This document shows positions 26,198-34,772 of a stretch of DNA of 64,000 nt, one piece after another. The number at the start of each line of letters is the position of its first letter. Position 1 is the first letter of the stretch. The position numbers and the translations under genes were made by a program. The stretch comes from MedAcidi-G1 sp000817085 (GTDB lineage: Bacteria > Actinomycetota > Acidimicrobiia > Acidimicrobiales > MedAcidi-G1), in the NCBI GenBank assembly GCA_045568635.1, contig JBJLAO010000003.1, positions 248,001 to 312,000 of the forward strand. Direction: 5' to 3'. The notes under the pieces were generated by a model that made no database searches, had not been told where the DNA came from, and was given only the letters and a program-made list of their open reading frames with translations.

Positions 26198-28291
26198 TTA
26201 TTCAAGACTCTCTTGAATAGGTAAAGGTTCACCTAAAGACGGCATAGTTTCCGAAGGGCCCAATACAGTTACCTGATCATCAGCTTCTAAACAGAGTTCT
26301 TCATTAAGTTCGATCAGAATCCCTTCTCTGTGCACAGAAACAACTTCAACTTCATCGGGTAAATTTAGTGCACCAACTTTTGAACCTATAAGTGCTGAGT
26401 CTTTTCCTTCTGGAAGAAGAGCGTATTGACGGAATGTCATCTCAGGAAGTAAGGCAGATTTAACTTCTGCTTCTGTTTGAGCTATCCCTATAAGTTTTGC
26501 ACCCGTATGTAGATGACCGGCGAGCTCTCCGGCAACTCTTAACGAACGCCCTGGGTTGTCTGTTGTCCCGGCAAGAAAAAATAACGCGTTGACCCATTCA
26601 CCAGAACCTCCCCAAGAGGCAGGGATACGAATACCTTCTGACGCCCTAACTATTACAAGTTGATCTTCCTCAATATCTTCAAATAAAGCGACCGGAGTTG
26701 CGGTCGGGTGTTGCTTAGACGGTTGGATCCATAAGGAACCGGTTTCTAAGAACTGCTCTGTTACACGCTCTCCTGTTAAGCCGATTAGATCAGAAAGAAC
26801 CGTCGCCGCTCTATCTGCTGCTTCTGTGATAGTCGTTCCTTGTGGCACACTTAGAACTCCTGCCCGTGCAATCAACCCAGGATAATCATCACCAGTTCTC
26901 AAGCCATGACCTGCCATCGCAGCGCTCATTTCTCGATCTAATTTTGGATCAGCTTCTGCACCCCATCTTTCAAAAACTTGTCTAATTGCACCTGCTCTTT
27001 TACTTTTTCCACTCGCATAAAGACGATGCCATGTCCACCCTGCAGCAAAAACAAAACCCACAAATAGTATGGCGGTTGCACCAAGTTGGAAAATTAAAAA
27101 TACAGAAATGATTATTCCAATGAATTGTGTTAGCGGATACAAGGGTGCCTTAAAAGCAGGTGCATACGATTGAATATGAGAAGCTCTTAATACCAGAACA
27201 GCAATGTTTAATAAGCCAAGTGTTAACAAAACAAAAGCGCTAGCAAGTTTTGCAATTGATTCAGCATCTAGAAGCAAAACCACCAGAGCTATTGCAATTC
27301 CAGTAACAACTACACCAAATGCAGGAGTTCCATAGCGGCTTAACCTTCCTGCTACTTCAGGAAAAAGTCCGTCGCGTGCCATCGCCATGGGGTACCTGGC
27401 AGCGGCCAGAATTCCAGCATTTACAGCTGAGGCAAACGCCGCCAACGCCGCTAAAACAACAAGTGCGACTCCTGCAGATGGAAGAATAGTTTCGGCAGCA
27501 GAATGTATTGGTGCTAAATCTTCATGCAAAATATCTGAGGGCAAAAGTGCCACTGCTACTAGGGCACCAAGCGTGTACAGAACAGTTCCTACTAACAAAG
27601 ACAATGACATCCCTAGTGGAATCTTTAAAGAAGGGTCATCTACTTCTTCCGCCGCACTTGCGACTTTTGTCAAACCACCATATGAAACAAAAACTAGACC
27701 TATGACTGAGATAAGTCCCGAAAACCCCTCTGCAAAAAATGGATCAAGATTAGATTTGTCTATACCTTGTTTTTGGGTTTCAAAAAGACCCTCTGTGAGA
27801 AACCAAGCCATAATCGTCAGCACAAAAACGACTAAAAATAATTGGATTGAACCGCTAACTTTCGAACCGACAACATTTACAAAAGTGAAAAAAGCTATTA
27901 AAACCAGAGCCATAACTTTCCCGTTAACATCAAGGATTAAAACCAAATAAGCGCTCATACCTACTAAAGCAAATGCATCTTTCAGTACTAAAGAAAGCCA
28001 AGTTCCAATCCCTGCAATAGTTCCTATCGAAGGGCCCAATGCTCTTTCTAAGAAATAATATGCACCCCCCGCTTTTGGTAGTGCAGAAGACAACTCTGCA
28101 ACACTCAACATGGCAGGAATAGCTAAAAAACCAGCTATTAAATAAGCCAAAATTGCTGATGGCCCAGCTTTAGACGCTGCTAGACCTGGTAAAAGAAACA
28201 AACCTGATGAAAGCATCGCTCCCGTCGATAGAGCAAAAACGTGCCGCAGAGCAAGCGATCTAGTTAACTTACCCCTATTATCTGCCTTCAT
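26198..28291 (-). CDS. APC-family permease with degenerate PTS-EIIA-like and TrkA-C domains
   Basis: A 697-residue protein. Residues about 10-430 form the amino acid-polyamine-organocation transporter with about 12 membrane segments; TGAMLSSGLFLLPG at the start is the family's substrate-loop signature. The soluble tail first resembles PTS EIIA type 2 (WVNALFFLAGTTDNPGRSLRVAG matches its core strand-helix pattern), but the segment that should carry the phospho-His reads LWIQPSKQHP, so it is probably not phosphorylated. The last 60 residues resemble an RCK/TrkA-C ligand-binding domain (NLPDEVEVVSVHREG). This looks like a transporter with a built-in regulatory sensor. AGGG precedes the ATG. Confidence 0.85.
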   Translation of the reverse strand: MKADNRGKLTRSLALRHVFALSTGAMLSSGLFLLPGLAASKAGPSAILAYLIAGFLAIPAMLSVAELSSALPKAGGAYYFLERALGPSIGTIAGIGTWLSLVLKDAFALVGMSAYLVLILDVNGKVMALVLIAFFTFVNVVGSKVSGSIQLFLVVFVLTIMAWFLTEGLFETQKQGIDKSNLDPFFAEGFSGLISVIGLVFVSYGGLTKVASAAEEVDDPSLKIPLGMSLSLLVGTVLYTLGALVAVALLPSDILHEDLAPIHSAAETILPSAGVALVVLAALAAFASAVNAGILAAARYPMAMARDGLFPEVAGRLSRYGTPAFGVVVTGIAIALVVLLLDAESIAKLASAFVLLTLGLLNIAVLVLRASHIQSYAPAFKAPLYPLTQFIGIIISVFLIFQLGATAILFVGFVFAAGWTWHRLYASGKSKRAGAIRQVFERWGAEADPKLDREMSAAMAGHGLRTGDDYPGLIARAGVLSVPQGTTITEAADRAATVLSDLIGLTGERVTEQFLETGSLWIQPSKQHPTATPVALFEDIEEDQLVIVRASEGIRIPASWGGSGEWVNALFFLAGTTDNPGRSLRVAGELAGHLHTGAKLIGIAQTEAEVKSALLPEMTFRQYALLPEGKDSALIGSKVGALNLPDEVEVVSVHREGILIELNEELCLEADDQVTVLGPSETMPSLGEPLPIQESLE

Positions 28292-28314
28292 AAGAAAACC
28301 CTAGACTTCTCTCT

Positions 28315-29304
28315 CTATTGTCCAAAATTGAAAGAATGAAAAAAATCTAATAAAAGTGAGTTGGTTGAATCAGGATCCTCTTGTTGAATCCAATGACCTA
28401 CACTTGGCAAAATAACAGAATTAATTAAATTTGGAAGAGTAGATGAAAACCTTGAAATGCTTCCTGCTCCCCAAATTGTTGGTCCATCTTTTTCCCCTCC
28501 AATAAAAAGTGAAGGTTGTGTCAGAGGTGCCTCGTGATACATTCTGAGATCACTCCAATCGAAGTCAACACACCTGTACCGATTAAGAGGACCTGTAAAA
28601 CCTGACCTTTCAAATTGTTTGGTATAAAAATCTAAATCATCCGGAGTTAGCCATGGAAGAGAATCTTTTGGAAATTTGAAACGATCTTGAAGCTCTCCTC
28701 CAGGTGAAACAAAACCCATCGAACCCTCATCGCCTATAATCGCCGGGGCATCCCCAGAAGCAGTGAAATAAAAACCCTCAAGCCATTTAGATGGATTCTG
28801 AGAAATCTCTGCTTCTGCCCTTCCTGGTTCTTGAAAATACTCGATATAGAACTCTTCCTCTCCTCCTAAAGATCTGAAAAAATCAGATGGTTTGCCGTCT
28901 CCTCGCGGTGTATATGGAACAGAAAGTAGCGCAATACCTTTAAAAATATCAGGCCTAAAAGATGCAGCAGCTGAGGCTATAGGCGAACCCCAATCATGTC
29001 CTACGATTACAGAACTATCTTCGCCTAAAGCTTGGACCACTCCCACACAATCACCCGCAAGATGAACGAGTCGATATTCATCGATTGCTTTCGGAGCATA
29101 AGAAGTTCCATAACCTCGAACATCCATCGCCACCGCTCGATAACCAGCAGCAGAAACAGCAGCTATCTGATGCCTCCATGAATACCATGATTCGGGAAAC
29201 CCGTGAACGAAAAGAACCATAGGGCCTTCTCCTGCTTCAGCAACATGGATATCTACTCCACGAACGTCAATCTCATACTGTTTCAAACCTTTAATCTCAA
29301 TCAT
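28315..29304 (-). CDS. Epoxide hydrolase (alpha/beta hydrolase)
   Basis: About 329 residues, soluble-epoxide-hydrolase type. HGFPESWYSW is the oxyanion HGxP motif, VGHDWGSP carries the Asp nucleophile, the cap has the Tyr region FYTKQFERSGF, and VGHWIQQEDP holds the catalytic His. It hydrolyses epoxides to vicinal diols through an ester intermediate. AAGGAG lies 7 nt before ATG 29304; longer starts at 29310 or 29322 fit the spacing worse. The ATG overlaps the last 8 nt of vapC, so it may be expressed with the toxin-antitoxin operon (unusual). Confidence 0.9.
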   Translation of the reverse strand: MIEIKGLKQYEIDVRGVDIHVAEAGEGPMVLFVHGFPESWYSWRHQIAAVSAAGYRAVAMDVRGYGTSYAPKAIDEYRLVHLAGDCVGVVQALGEDSSVIVGHDWGSPIASAAASFRPDIFKGIALLSVPYTPRGDGKPSDFFRSLGGEEEFYIEYFQEPGRAEAEISQNPSKWLEGFYFTASGDAPAIIGDEGSMGFVSPGGELQDRFKFPKDSLPWLTPDDLDFYTKQFERSGFTGPLNRYRCVDFDWSDLRMYHEAPLTQPSLFIGGEKDGPTIWGAGSISRFSSTLPNLINSVILPSVGHWIQQEDPDSTNSLLLDFFHSFNFGQ

Positions 29305-29752
29305 TCCCATTCTCCTTAGCATTCATCAGCTCTTTAAGACTTTCAATCTGTATTCCTTTAATTGTCTGCTTTTGATCAAAAGCTTCAGTAACTATCAAAT
29401 CGCATCCAGAGGTTAGCGCTGCTTCAATTGTTATAGCTTCACGCATTTGAATATTCAAACTTGTTTGCGTTTCTGTAGCTGCCAAAACTAAATCTGAATC
29501 GAGTTGTACAACTGTCAATTCGGTTAAATCATTTAAAGCTTGCTTAGCCGTTACCGTTTCAAGACTTCGATTAAAACGAGTAGTAACTTCTTCATAAAAA
29601 TCGGCTATTGATAAAGCTGAAGTTACCAAGGTCGCATTATCTACATCACCAATTAAGTTCCTAGCTGCAGCTTGTTCAAATGGCGCGCTGTCGTCAAAAA
29701 GCTTTACTAGAACTGAAGCGTCAATAAAAATCCTGTTAAGCACGATCTTCAC
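29297..29752 (-). CDS. vapC: VapC-like PIN-domain toxin
   Basis: A 151-residue PIN-domain protein. The N-terminal FIDASVLVKLFDD supplies the first metal-binding Asp (Asp11); the following acidic residues are in IADFYEEV and near SGCDLIVTEAFD. PIN toxins cleave tRNA or rRNA. Its partner lies directly upstream with a 2-nt gap. The tail overlaps the epoxide hydrolase gene. The acidic quartet seems intact, so it is probably active. Confidence 0.85.
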   Translation of the reverse strand: MKIVLNRIFIDASVLVKLFDDSAPFEQAAARNLIGDVDNATLVTSALSIADFYEEVTTRFNRSLETVTAKQALNDLTELTVVQLDSDLVLAATETQTSLNIQMREAITIEAALTSGCDLIVTEAFDQKQTIKGIQIESLKELMNAKENGND

Positions 29753-29754
29753 TT

Positions 29755-29952
29755 CTATGTAGTTGATGAAGAAGCGGCAGATGATATAGAAAGTGCGACG
29801 AGTCTTTTACGAGCATTTATCGCAAGATCTGAAGAAGAGTAACCCTCGATCAATTGCCTTACAACTGCGTTAACTGACGTACCTTGTTCTGCAGCGCGCA
29901 CTCTAGCCCTGCGGAGTAAGTCTTCGTCGATTGCTAAAGTCAAATTAGCCAT
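29755..29952 (-). CDS. vapB: VapB-like antitoxin
   Basis: A small protein of 65 residues starting MANLTLAIDEDLLRRAR, a ribbon-helix-helix DNA-binding N-terminus (beta strand then helix), followed by a Ser/Ala-rich flexible tail that would wrap the toxin. ATG 29952 is preferred because a longer frame to 29967 would begin inside the operator palindrome. It is directly upstream of vapC, as in other VapBC operons, and is likely autoregulated at the palindrome at 29954-29988. Confidence 0.85.
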   Translation of the reverse strand: MANLTLAIDEDLLRRARVRAAEQGTSVNAVVRQLIEGYSSSDLAINARKRLVALSISSAASSSTT

Positions 29953-29953
29953 A

Positions 29954-29988
29954 TATAAGTGTAACACTGATTATGTGTTACACTTATA
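29954..29988. promoter_or_regulatory. Palindromic operator upstream of vapB
   Basis: A perfect 14-bp inverted repeat, TATAAGTGTAACAC (29954-29967) and GTGTTACACTTATA (29975-29988), with a 7-nt spacer TGATTAT. It starts 2 nt from the vapB start codon, where VapBC complexes are known to bind and repress their own promoter. The size and symmetry fit a pair of RHH dimers. Confidence 0.75.
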
Positions 29989-30034
29989 CTATTTATAATA
30001 TTGATTCATTTTACTTAACTTTAAAATCGCAAAA

Positions 30035-30063
30035 TTGTGCAACTTCTGGTAGACATTGCACAA
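30035..30063. promoter_or_regulatory. Inverted repeat upstream of the acyl-CoA dehydrogenase, candidate operator
   Basis: TTGTGCAA (30035-30042) and its perfect complement TTGCACAA (30056-30063) are spaced with starts 21 bp apart, two helical turns. Each half is itself nearly palindromic. It lies 35 nt before the ATG of the acyl-CoA dehydrogenase gene. The regulator is unknown. Confidence 0.45.
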
Positions 30064-30097
30064 CTCTTAAAACATTTCCTTAAGAAAAGAGAAGAAA

Positions 30098-31408
30098 ATG
30101 GCAATTGCCCCCGGAATGCACGTAGATGACCCAAGTGACGATTCATTAAATCTTTCAATGTCTGAAGCCGCACGTCCTCTTTTTGACGCGGTTAAAAAAT
30201 TCATCACAGACGAAGTTGAACCAATAACTGCAGAATTTTATGAGCTTGGGGAAGATCGTGAAGACCGTTGGTCATATACAGATGACCAACTGCAACTTTT
30301 GGAAAGTGTTAAAAATAAAGCGCGTTCTAGTGGCTTATGGAATTTTTTCTTACCAGATGATGAAACCGGTCAGGGGCTTTCAAATTTAGATTATGCATAC
30401 ATAGCAGCTGAACTAGGCAGAAATCCTTTAGCTTCTGAATCGCTTAATTGCAGTGCCCCTGATACAGGAAATATGGAAGTTTTGGAGCGCGTAGGTACGC
30501 CTGAACAAAAGGAAATGTGGCTTAAGCCGTTATTGAACGGTGAAATTAGGTCATGTTTTGGAATGACTGAACCTGGTCTCGCTTCTTCAGATGCTAAAAA
30601 TATCGCTACGCAAGCGATCCTCGATGGCGATGAGTGGTTAATAAATGGTGAGAAGTACTACATTTCTGGCGCGGGTGATCCTCGTTGTAAAATAATGATT
30701 TGCATGGTCCAAACAAGTCCGGACGGGCCTCCACATCGAAGACAATCGCAAATTCTAGTTCCGATGGATACGCCAGGAGTAAACATACTTGGTCCAATGC
30801 ATGTTTTTGGTCAAGATGATGCGCCACATGGTCACATGCACATCCATCTTGACAATGTAAGGGTGCCTAAAGAAAATATGCTGCTTGGAGAAGGACGTGG
30901 CTTTGAAATTTCCCAACTGAGACTGGGGCCTGGTCGAATACATCATTGCATGAGATCTATCGGTGCTGCAGAGAAAGCTTTAGAATTGATGGCGACGAGA
31001 GGTCTGTCGAGAGAAGCATTTGGTAAGAAAATTGCTCAATTGGGTAAAAATGTCGAGTTGATCGCGCGTGCTAGGATTGAGATAGAGGCGTGCAGACTGA
31101 TGGTTTTAAGAGCCGCTAAAGCTATGGACACTATGGGCAACGCTGAAGCACGAGTTTGGGTAAGTGCCGTAAAAGCGATGGTTCCGGAAAAAGTCTGCAA
31201 TATTATTGATGAAGCAATTCAAGTTCATGGTGCAACTGGTATTTCTCAGTGGACACCTTTAGCTGGAATGTATACAGGTCAAAGAACTTTACGCCTAGCT
31301 GATGGACCTGATGAAGTGCATCACTTCGTTGTTGGCCGGTTCGAACTTGCTCGGTATAGCGACGATGAAGTCGCTAAAAGTGTCTATAAGCCAGTTGGCG
31401 AAAAATAG
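30098..31408 (+). CDS. Acyl-CoA dehydrogenase (ACAD10/11-like)
   Basis: A 436-residue flavoprotein. The FAD-binding segment CFGMTEPGLASSD and the INGEKYYISGAGDPR strand are characteristic. The C-terminal part EAIQVHGATGISQWTPL and LADGPDEVHH matches the ACAD10/11-like group rather than the short/medium-chain enzymes. It oxidises an acyl-CoA at the alpha-beta bond, passing electrons to ETF. The substrate chain is unknown. AGAGAAGA lies before the ATG. The alkyl sulfatase gene follows 13 nt later, so degradation of a released long-chain alcohol or acid is a possible link (inference). Confidence 0.93.
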   Translation: MAIAPGMHVDDPSDDSLNLSMSEAARPLFDAVKKFITDEVEPITAEFYELGEDREDRWSYTDDQLQLLESVKNKARSSGLWNFFLPDDETGQGLSNLDYAYIAAELGRNPLASESLNCSAPDTGNMEVLERVGTPEQKEMWLKPLLNGEIRSCFGMTEPGLASSDAKNIATQAILDGDEWLINGEKYYISGAGDPRCKIMICMVQTSPDGPPHRRQSQILVPMDTPGVNILGPMHVFGQDDAPHGHMHIHLDNVRVPKENMLLGEGRGFEISQLRLGPGRIHHCMRSIGAAEKALELMATRGLSREAFGKKIAQLGKNVELIARARIEIEACRLMVLRAAKAMDTMGNAEARVWVSAVKAMVPEKVCNIIDEAIQVHGATGISQWTPLAGMYTGQRTLRLADGPDEVHHFVVGRFELARYSDDEVAKSVYKPVGEK

Positions 31409-31420
31409 TTCTGGCCCCGT

Positions 31421-33343
31421 ATGGAAGAAGAAAACCCAGAACCAAAAGAAGCGACTGAATATACAAAGAAAAAAAATACTGATTTCCGAAAAACTCTTCC
31501 CATGGACGACGGGACTGATGCATCTAATGTAGCTAGAGGTTTTATAGCAACTCGCAAGAATCCCATTATTGAAAAGCAAGAACCAAATGCCTGGCAACCT
31601 ATTTCATGGGATCTTTCGAAATCCGATTTTGTTAAAGGACAAGCTCCTGAAACTGTAAATCCTTCTTTATGGCGTCAGGCCGGTTTGAATGCCCAGCATG
31701 GACTTTACGAAATTTGTGAAGATTTCTATCAGGTTCGTGGTTTTGATACATCAAATGTGACCTTCATTCGTGGTGAAACCGGTTGGGTTGTAATTGATCC
31801 TTTAACCACGGCTGAAACAGCCGCTGCAGCTTATGAACTGGTTACTGAACATCTAGGGTTTCGTGAAATTAGTGCTGTTATCTATACCCATTCTCACTTA
31901 GACCACTATGGCGGCATTTTAGGAATCATCGAAAGATCTCGCATCGAAAAAGAGAACATCCCGATTGTTGCACCCGAGGGTTTCTTACACGAAGCAGTCG
32001 CAGAAAATGTAATAGCAGCACCGGTTATGGGGAGGCGAGCTACTTATCAATTTGGAATGCTTTTACCCTGGAATGAAAAAGGTCATGTGGATCAAGGACT
32101 AGGCAAAGGTATTCCTACCGGCTCTTCGGCTCTAGTGCCGCCAACAATTGAAATAACTGAAACAGGTCAAGAATTAACTCTTGATGGAGTAAAAATAGAA
32201 TTCCAACTGACACCTGAATCTGAAGCACCGGCCGAAATGCATTTCTTTTTCCCCGAATATGAAGTCTTATGTATGGCTGAAAATTGTTCCGGAACTATGC
32301 ATAATGTTCTAACTCTAAGAGGAGCACTTGTCAGAGATTCACTTCAATGGAGCAGGTATATAGACGAAGCGATTGATAGGTGGGGTGATTCGTCTCAAAT
32401 AGTTTTCGCCAGTCACGGTTGGCCTCATTGGGGACAAGAGGCTGTAAAGGGTTATTTGACTAGGCAAAGGGACCTTTATAGATGGTTGCATGATCAGGCT
32501 ATGCGATTAGCGAATCTTGGTTACACCCCTAACGAAATTGCTGCAGAGGTTGATTTACCACCGGGTCTTTGGGATGACTATATGTGTCATGGTTATTATG
32601 GAACGGTAAGCCATAACGTACGAGCGGTCTATCAGAGATACATAGGGTTTTATGATGGGCATCCTTCCAGCCTGGATCCTTTTACACCTGTCGATGCAGG
32701 GAAAAAATACGTCGATTTTATGGGAGGGATTGATGCACTTTTGGAAAAAGCCAGAGCTGCTTTTGAATCAGGTGACTATAGATGGGTGGCTGAAGTTTTA
32801 AGACATGCAGTATTTGCTGATCCTCAAAATAACCAAGTTCGACTGCTGCAAGCAGATGCATTTGAACAGCTTGCTTATCAAGCAGAATCGGGGCCTTGGC
32901 GCGACATCTACCTTACGGGAGCTCAAGAATTAAGAAATGGAAGTATCAATATTCCCGTTCTTCAAAGGCCTCGTTTAGAAGTTGCAAAAGGAATGACATT
33001 AGGCCAAATCTTTGATTTCTTAGCTGTAAAAGTTGATGGTCCTAGTGCTATAAAGCTAGGTCCTGTACTTATAAATTGGTCGTTTACTGATACAGGCGAA
33101 ACTGCTTTACTTGAATTATCGAATGGAACACTTCATTCTAAGATTGGTTCCTTTTCAAAAAGTGCAGACGTAATAGTTAGTTCTTCACGAGATGTTATCG
33201 AGGAACTCATAGCCACTGAATATTCTCTATCTCAAGCTATTGGAGATGAAAGGGTCAAAATCAGCGGTGATAGTGAAAAAATACTAAATTTATGGGAAAC
33301 TTTTACTGATTTTCCCTTATTCTGGCCAATTATCGAGCCATAA
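31421..33343 (+). CDS. Alkyl sulfatase (metallo-beta-lactamase fold, SdsA1-type)
   Basis: A 640-residue alkyl sulfatase. Zinc ligands: THSHLDH (His157, His159, Asp161, His162), the Glu of MAENCSGTMHN, and His in FASHGWPHWG. After the lactamase domain comes the helical dimerisation domain, and the last 120 residues are the SCP2-like domain (KVDGPSAIKLGPVLINW, STEKI-like end). It hydrolyses primary alkyl sulfates to alcohols and sulfate. No signal peptide is visible, unlike secreted SdsA1, so it is probably cytosolic. It is likely in an operon with the acyl-CoA dehydrogenase. Confidence 0.92.
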   Translation: MEEENPEPKEATEYTKKKNTDFRKTLPMDDGTDASNVARGFIATRKNPIIEKQEPNAWQPISWDLSKSDFVKGQAPETVNPSLWRQAGLNAQHGLYEICEDFYQVRGFDTSNVTFIRGETGWVVIDPLTTAETAAAAYELVTEHLGFREISAVIYTHSHLDHYGGILGIIERSRIEKENIPIVAPEGFLHEAVAENVIAAPVMGRRATYQFGMLLPWNEKGHVDQGLGKGIPTGSSALVPPTIEITETGQELTLDGVKIEFQLTPESEAPAEMHFFFPEYEVLCMAENCSGTMHNVLTLRGALVRDSLQWSRYIDEAIDRWGDSSQIVFASHGWPHWGQEAVKGYLTRQRDLYRWLHDQAMRLANLGYTPNEIAAEVDLPPGLWDDYMCHGYYGTVSHNVRAVYQRYIGFYDGHPSSLDPFTPVDAGKKYVDFMGGIDALLEKARAAFESGDYRWVAEVLRHAVFADPQNNQVRLLQADAFEQLAYQAESGPWRDIYLTGAQELRNGSINIPVLQRPRLEVAKGMTLGQIFDFLAVKVDGPSAIKLGPVLINWSFTDTGETALLELSNGTLHSKIGSFSKSADVIVSSSRDVIEELIATEYSLSQAIGDERVKISGDSEKILNLWETFTDFPLFWPIIEP

Positions 33344-33401
33344 GCAGTGGAGTGTCAAATATTACAGTTGCCACTATCTAAGATGCTCGTAACATCAAAA
33401 T

Positions 33402-34301
33402 GTGAACAGTACTAACCGGCTTGCTCGAATATCGCTTCTAACAACTTTTGTTTTGATTGGAATTGGTGGTTTCACACGCGGTAGCGGGAGTGGATACGGG
33501 TGTTCCGATAGATGGCCATTATGCGAAGACGGTCTATTAGGGGGCCTTCTTCCGCGAGGCGAATACCACATGGTTGTTGAGTGGTTACATAGGTGGGTAG
33601 CAGCAATTGTAGGAATTCTAATTTTGTCGACGGCTATAAGCATAAGAAAAAATTTTCGTAATAACCAAACTGCTTTAAAGTTATCTTTCGCTGCCGTTGT
33701 GGCTGTTGTCGTACAGGCACTCATTGGTAGAGGCGTAGTTAAAGCAGATCTGGACTCCGATCTAGTAGCTATACATCTAGCTATCTCAATGGTGGTAATA
33801 GCTTTATTGGCAGTAATTGCAGTTCTGGTATCAACAAACAAAAATGAAAATTTAAAAGCAACCGATACTACGGGTTGGAGTCGCCTACTGGCTTTGGGGG
33901 CATTTGGTTCGTATGCTCTATTACTGCTAGGAGCGTACGTTCATAATCGATATTTTTCTGGCTGGCCCCTAGTCAACAACCAGTTAAAACCTGACATGTC
34001 GGACCAATACACATTTGTTCATTATCTTCATAGGTTTGCTGCTGGATTAGGAATTATTTACATTGCATATTTAGTATCCAACACTATAAAAAGGCACAGG
34101 CCAAAAAACGAGAGGCTTATCGTATACCTTGCTGCAATAGCATATGGAATTAATGTCTTGTTAGGAGCAGTTCATGTTTTCACCGAGGTTAGCTCTAGTG
34201 CAGTTGTGACTGCTCACTTGCTAGGTGCTTGCGCAGTCTGGGTTTTATTAATTGCTTCCACTTCAATGGCCAGATTCGGTATCACTCTTTCTAAAAATTA
34301 A
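33402..34301 (+). CDS. ctaA: Heme A synthase, COX15/CtaA family
   Basis: A 299-residue membrane protein with about eight hydrophobic segments. Conserved heme-ligand His residues lie in HRWVAAIVG, HLAISMVV, HYLHRFAAG and HLLGAC. The first extracytoplasmic loop has the Cys pair GCSDRWPLC, typical of type-B CtaA. It converts heme O to heme A for cytochrome c oxidase. The start is GTG 33402, 58 nt after the alkyl sulfatase stop. No ctaB or cox genes are near. Confidence 0.9.
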   Translation: MNSTNRLARISLLTTFVLIGIGGFTRGSGSGYGCSDRWPLCEDGLLGGLLPRGEYHMVVEWLHRWVAAIVGILILSTAISIRKNFRNNQTALKLSFAAVVAVVVQALIGRGVVKADLDSDLVAIHLAISMVVIALLAVIAVLVSTNKNENLKATDTTGWSRLLALGAFGSYALLLLGAYVHNRYFSGWPLVNNQLKPDMSDQYTFVHYLHRFAAGLGIIYIAYLVSNTIKRHRPKNERLIVYLAAIAYGINVLLGAVHVFTEVSSSAVVTAHLLGACAVWVLLIASTSMARFGITLSKN

Positions 34302-34357
34302 AAGCTTTACCAACCTGCGTGTATGTATATTCCTAGTCCTTCTGGCAGGATGATTTT

Positions 34358-34765
34358 ATGAGTAGTAACGAAATTAATTGGGAAAACTTACGCATCAAAG
34401 CAAAAGAGGTGGCGAAAATGGCTTATGCCCCTTATTCCAATTTTCCTGTTGGTGCGGCCGGATTGACAGATAGTGGAGAAATTGTGACGGGTTGTAATGT
34501 CGAGAATGCTTCAATTGGTCTGACTCTCTGTGCTGAATGCGGCATGATAAGCGAGCTACATAAAAGGAAGGCCGGTAAATTAATCGCGGCTGTGGCATCT
34601 AATCCCGAAGGGGAAGCACTAGCCCCGTGCGGTCGTTGCCGTCAACTTCTGATAGAAGCAGGGGGAAAGGAATTAATCGTTGATGGACCTGGTGGGCCTA
34701 AATCTATAGTTGATCTTCTGATAGACCCTTTTACAGTCGACGACCTCAAGGACCGCGACGGGTAG
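34358..34765 (+). CDS. cdd: Cytidine deaminase
   Basis: A 135-residue homotetrameric-type cytidine deaminase. The zinc site is Cys58-Ala-Glu60 (LCAEC) and PCGRC with Cys91 and Cys94; Glu60 is the proton shuttle. The N-terminal AYAPYSNFPVGAA and GCNVENASIG bind the nucleoside. It deaminates (deoxy)cytidine to (deoxy)uridine. AGGATGATTTT precedes the ATG. deoA follows 7 nt later. Confidence 0.96.
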   Translation: MSSNEINWENLRIKAKEVAKMAYAPYSNFPVGAAGLTDSGEIVTGCNVENASIGLTLCAECGMISELHKRKAGKLIAAVASNPEGEALAPCGRCRQLLIEAGGKELIVDGPGGPKSIVDLLIDPFTVDDLKDRDG

Positions 34766-34772
34766 ATATTCA

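Noticed and set aside
29952..29967. Longer vapB start at 29967
   Set aside because: It would start inside the operator palindrome and adds residues unlike the RHH fold's beginning.
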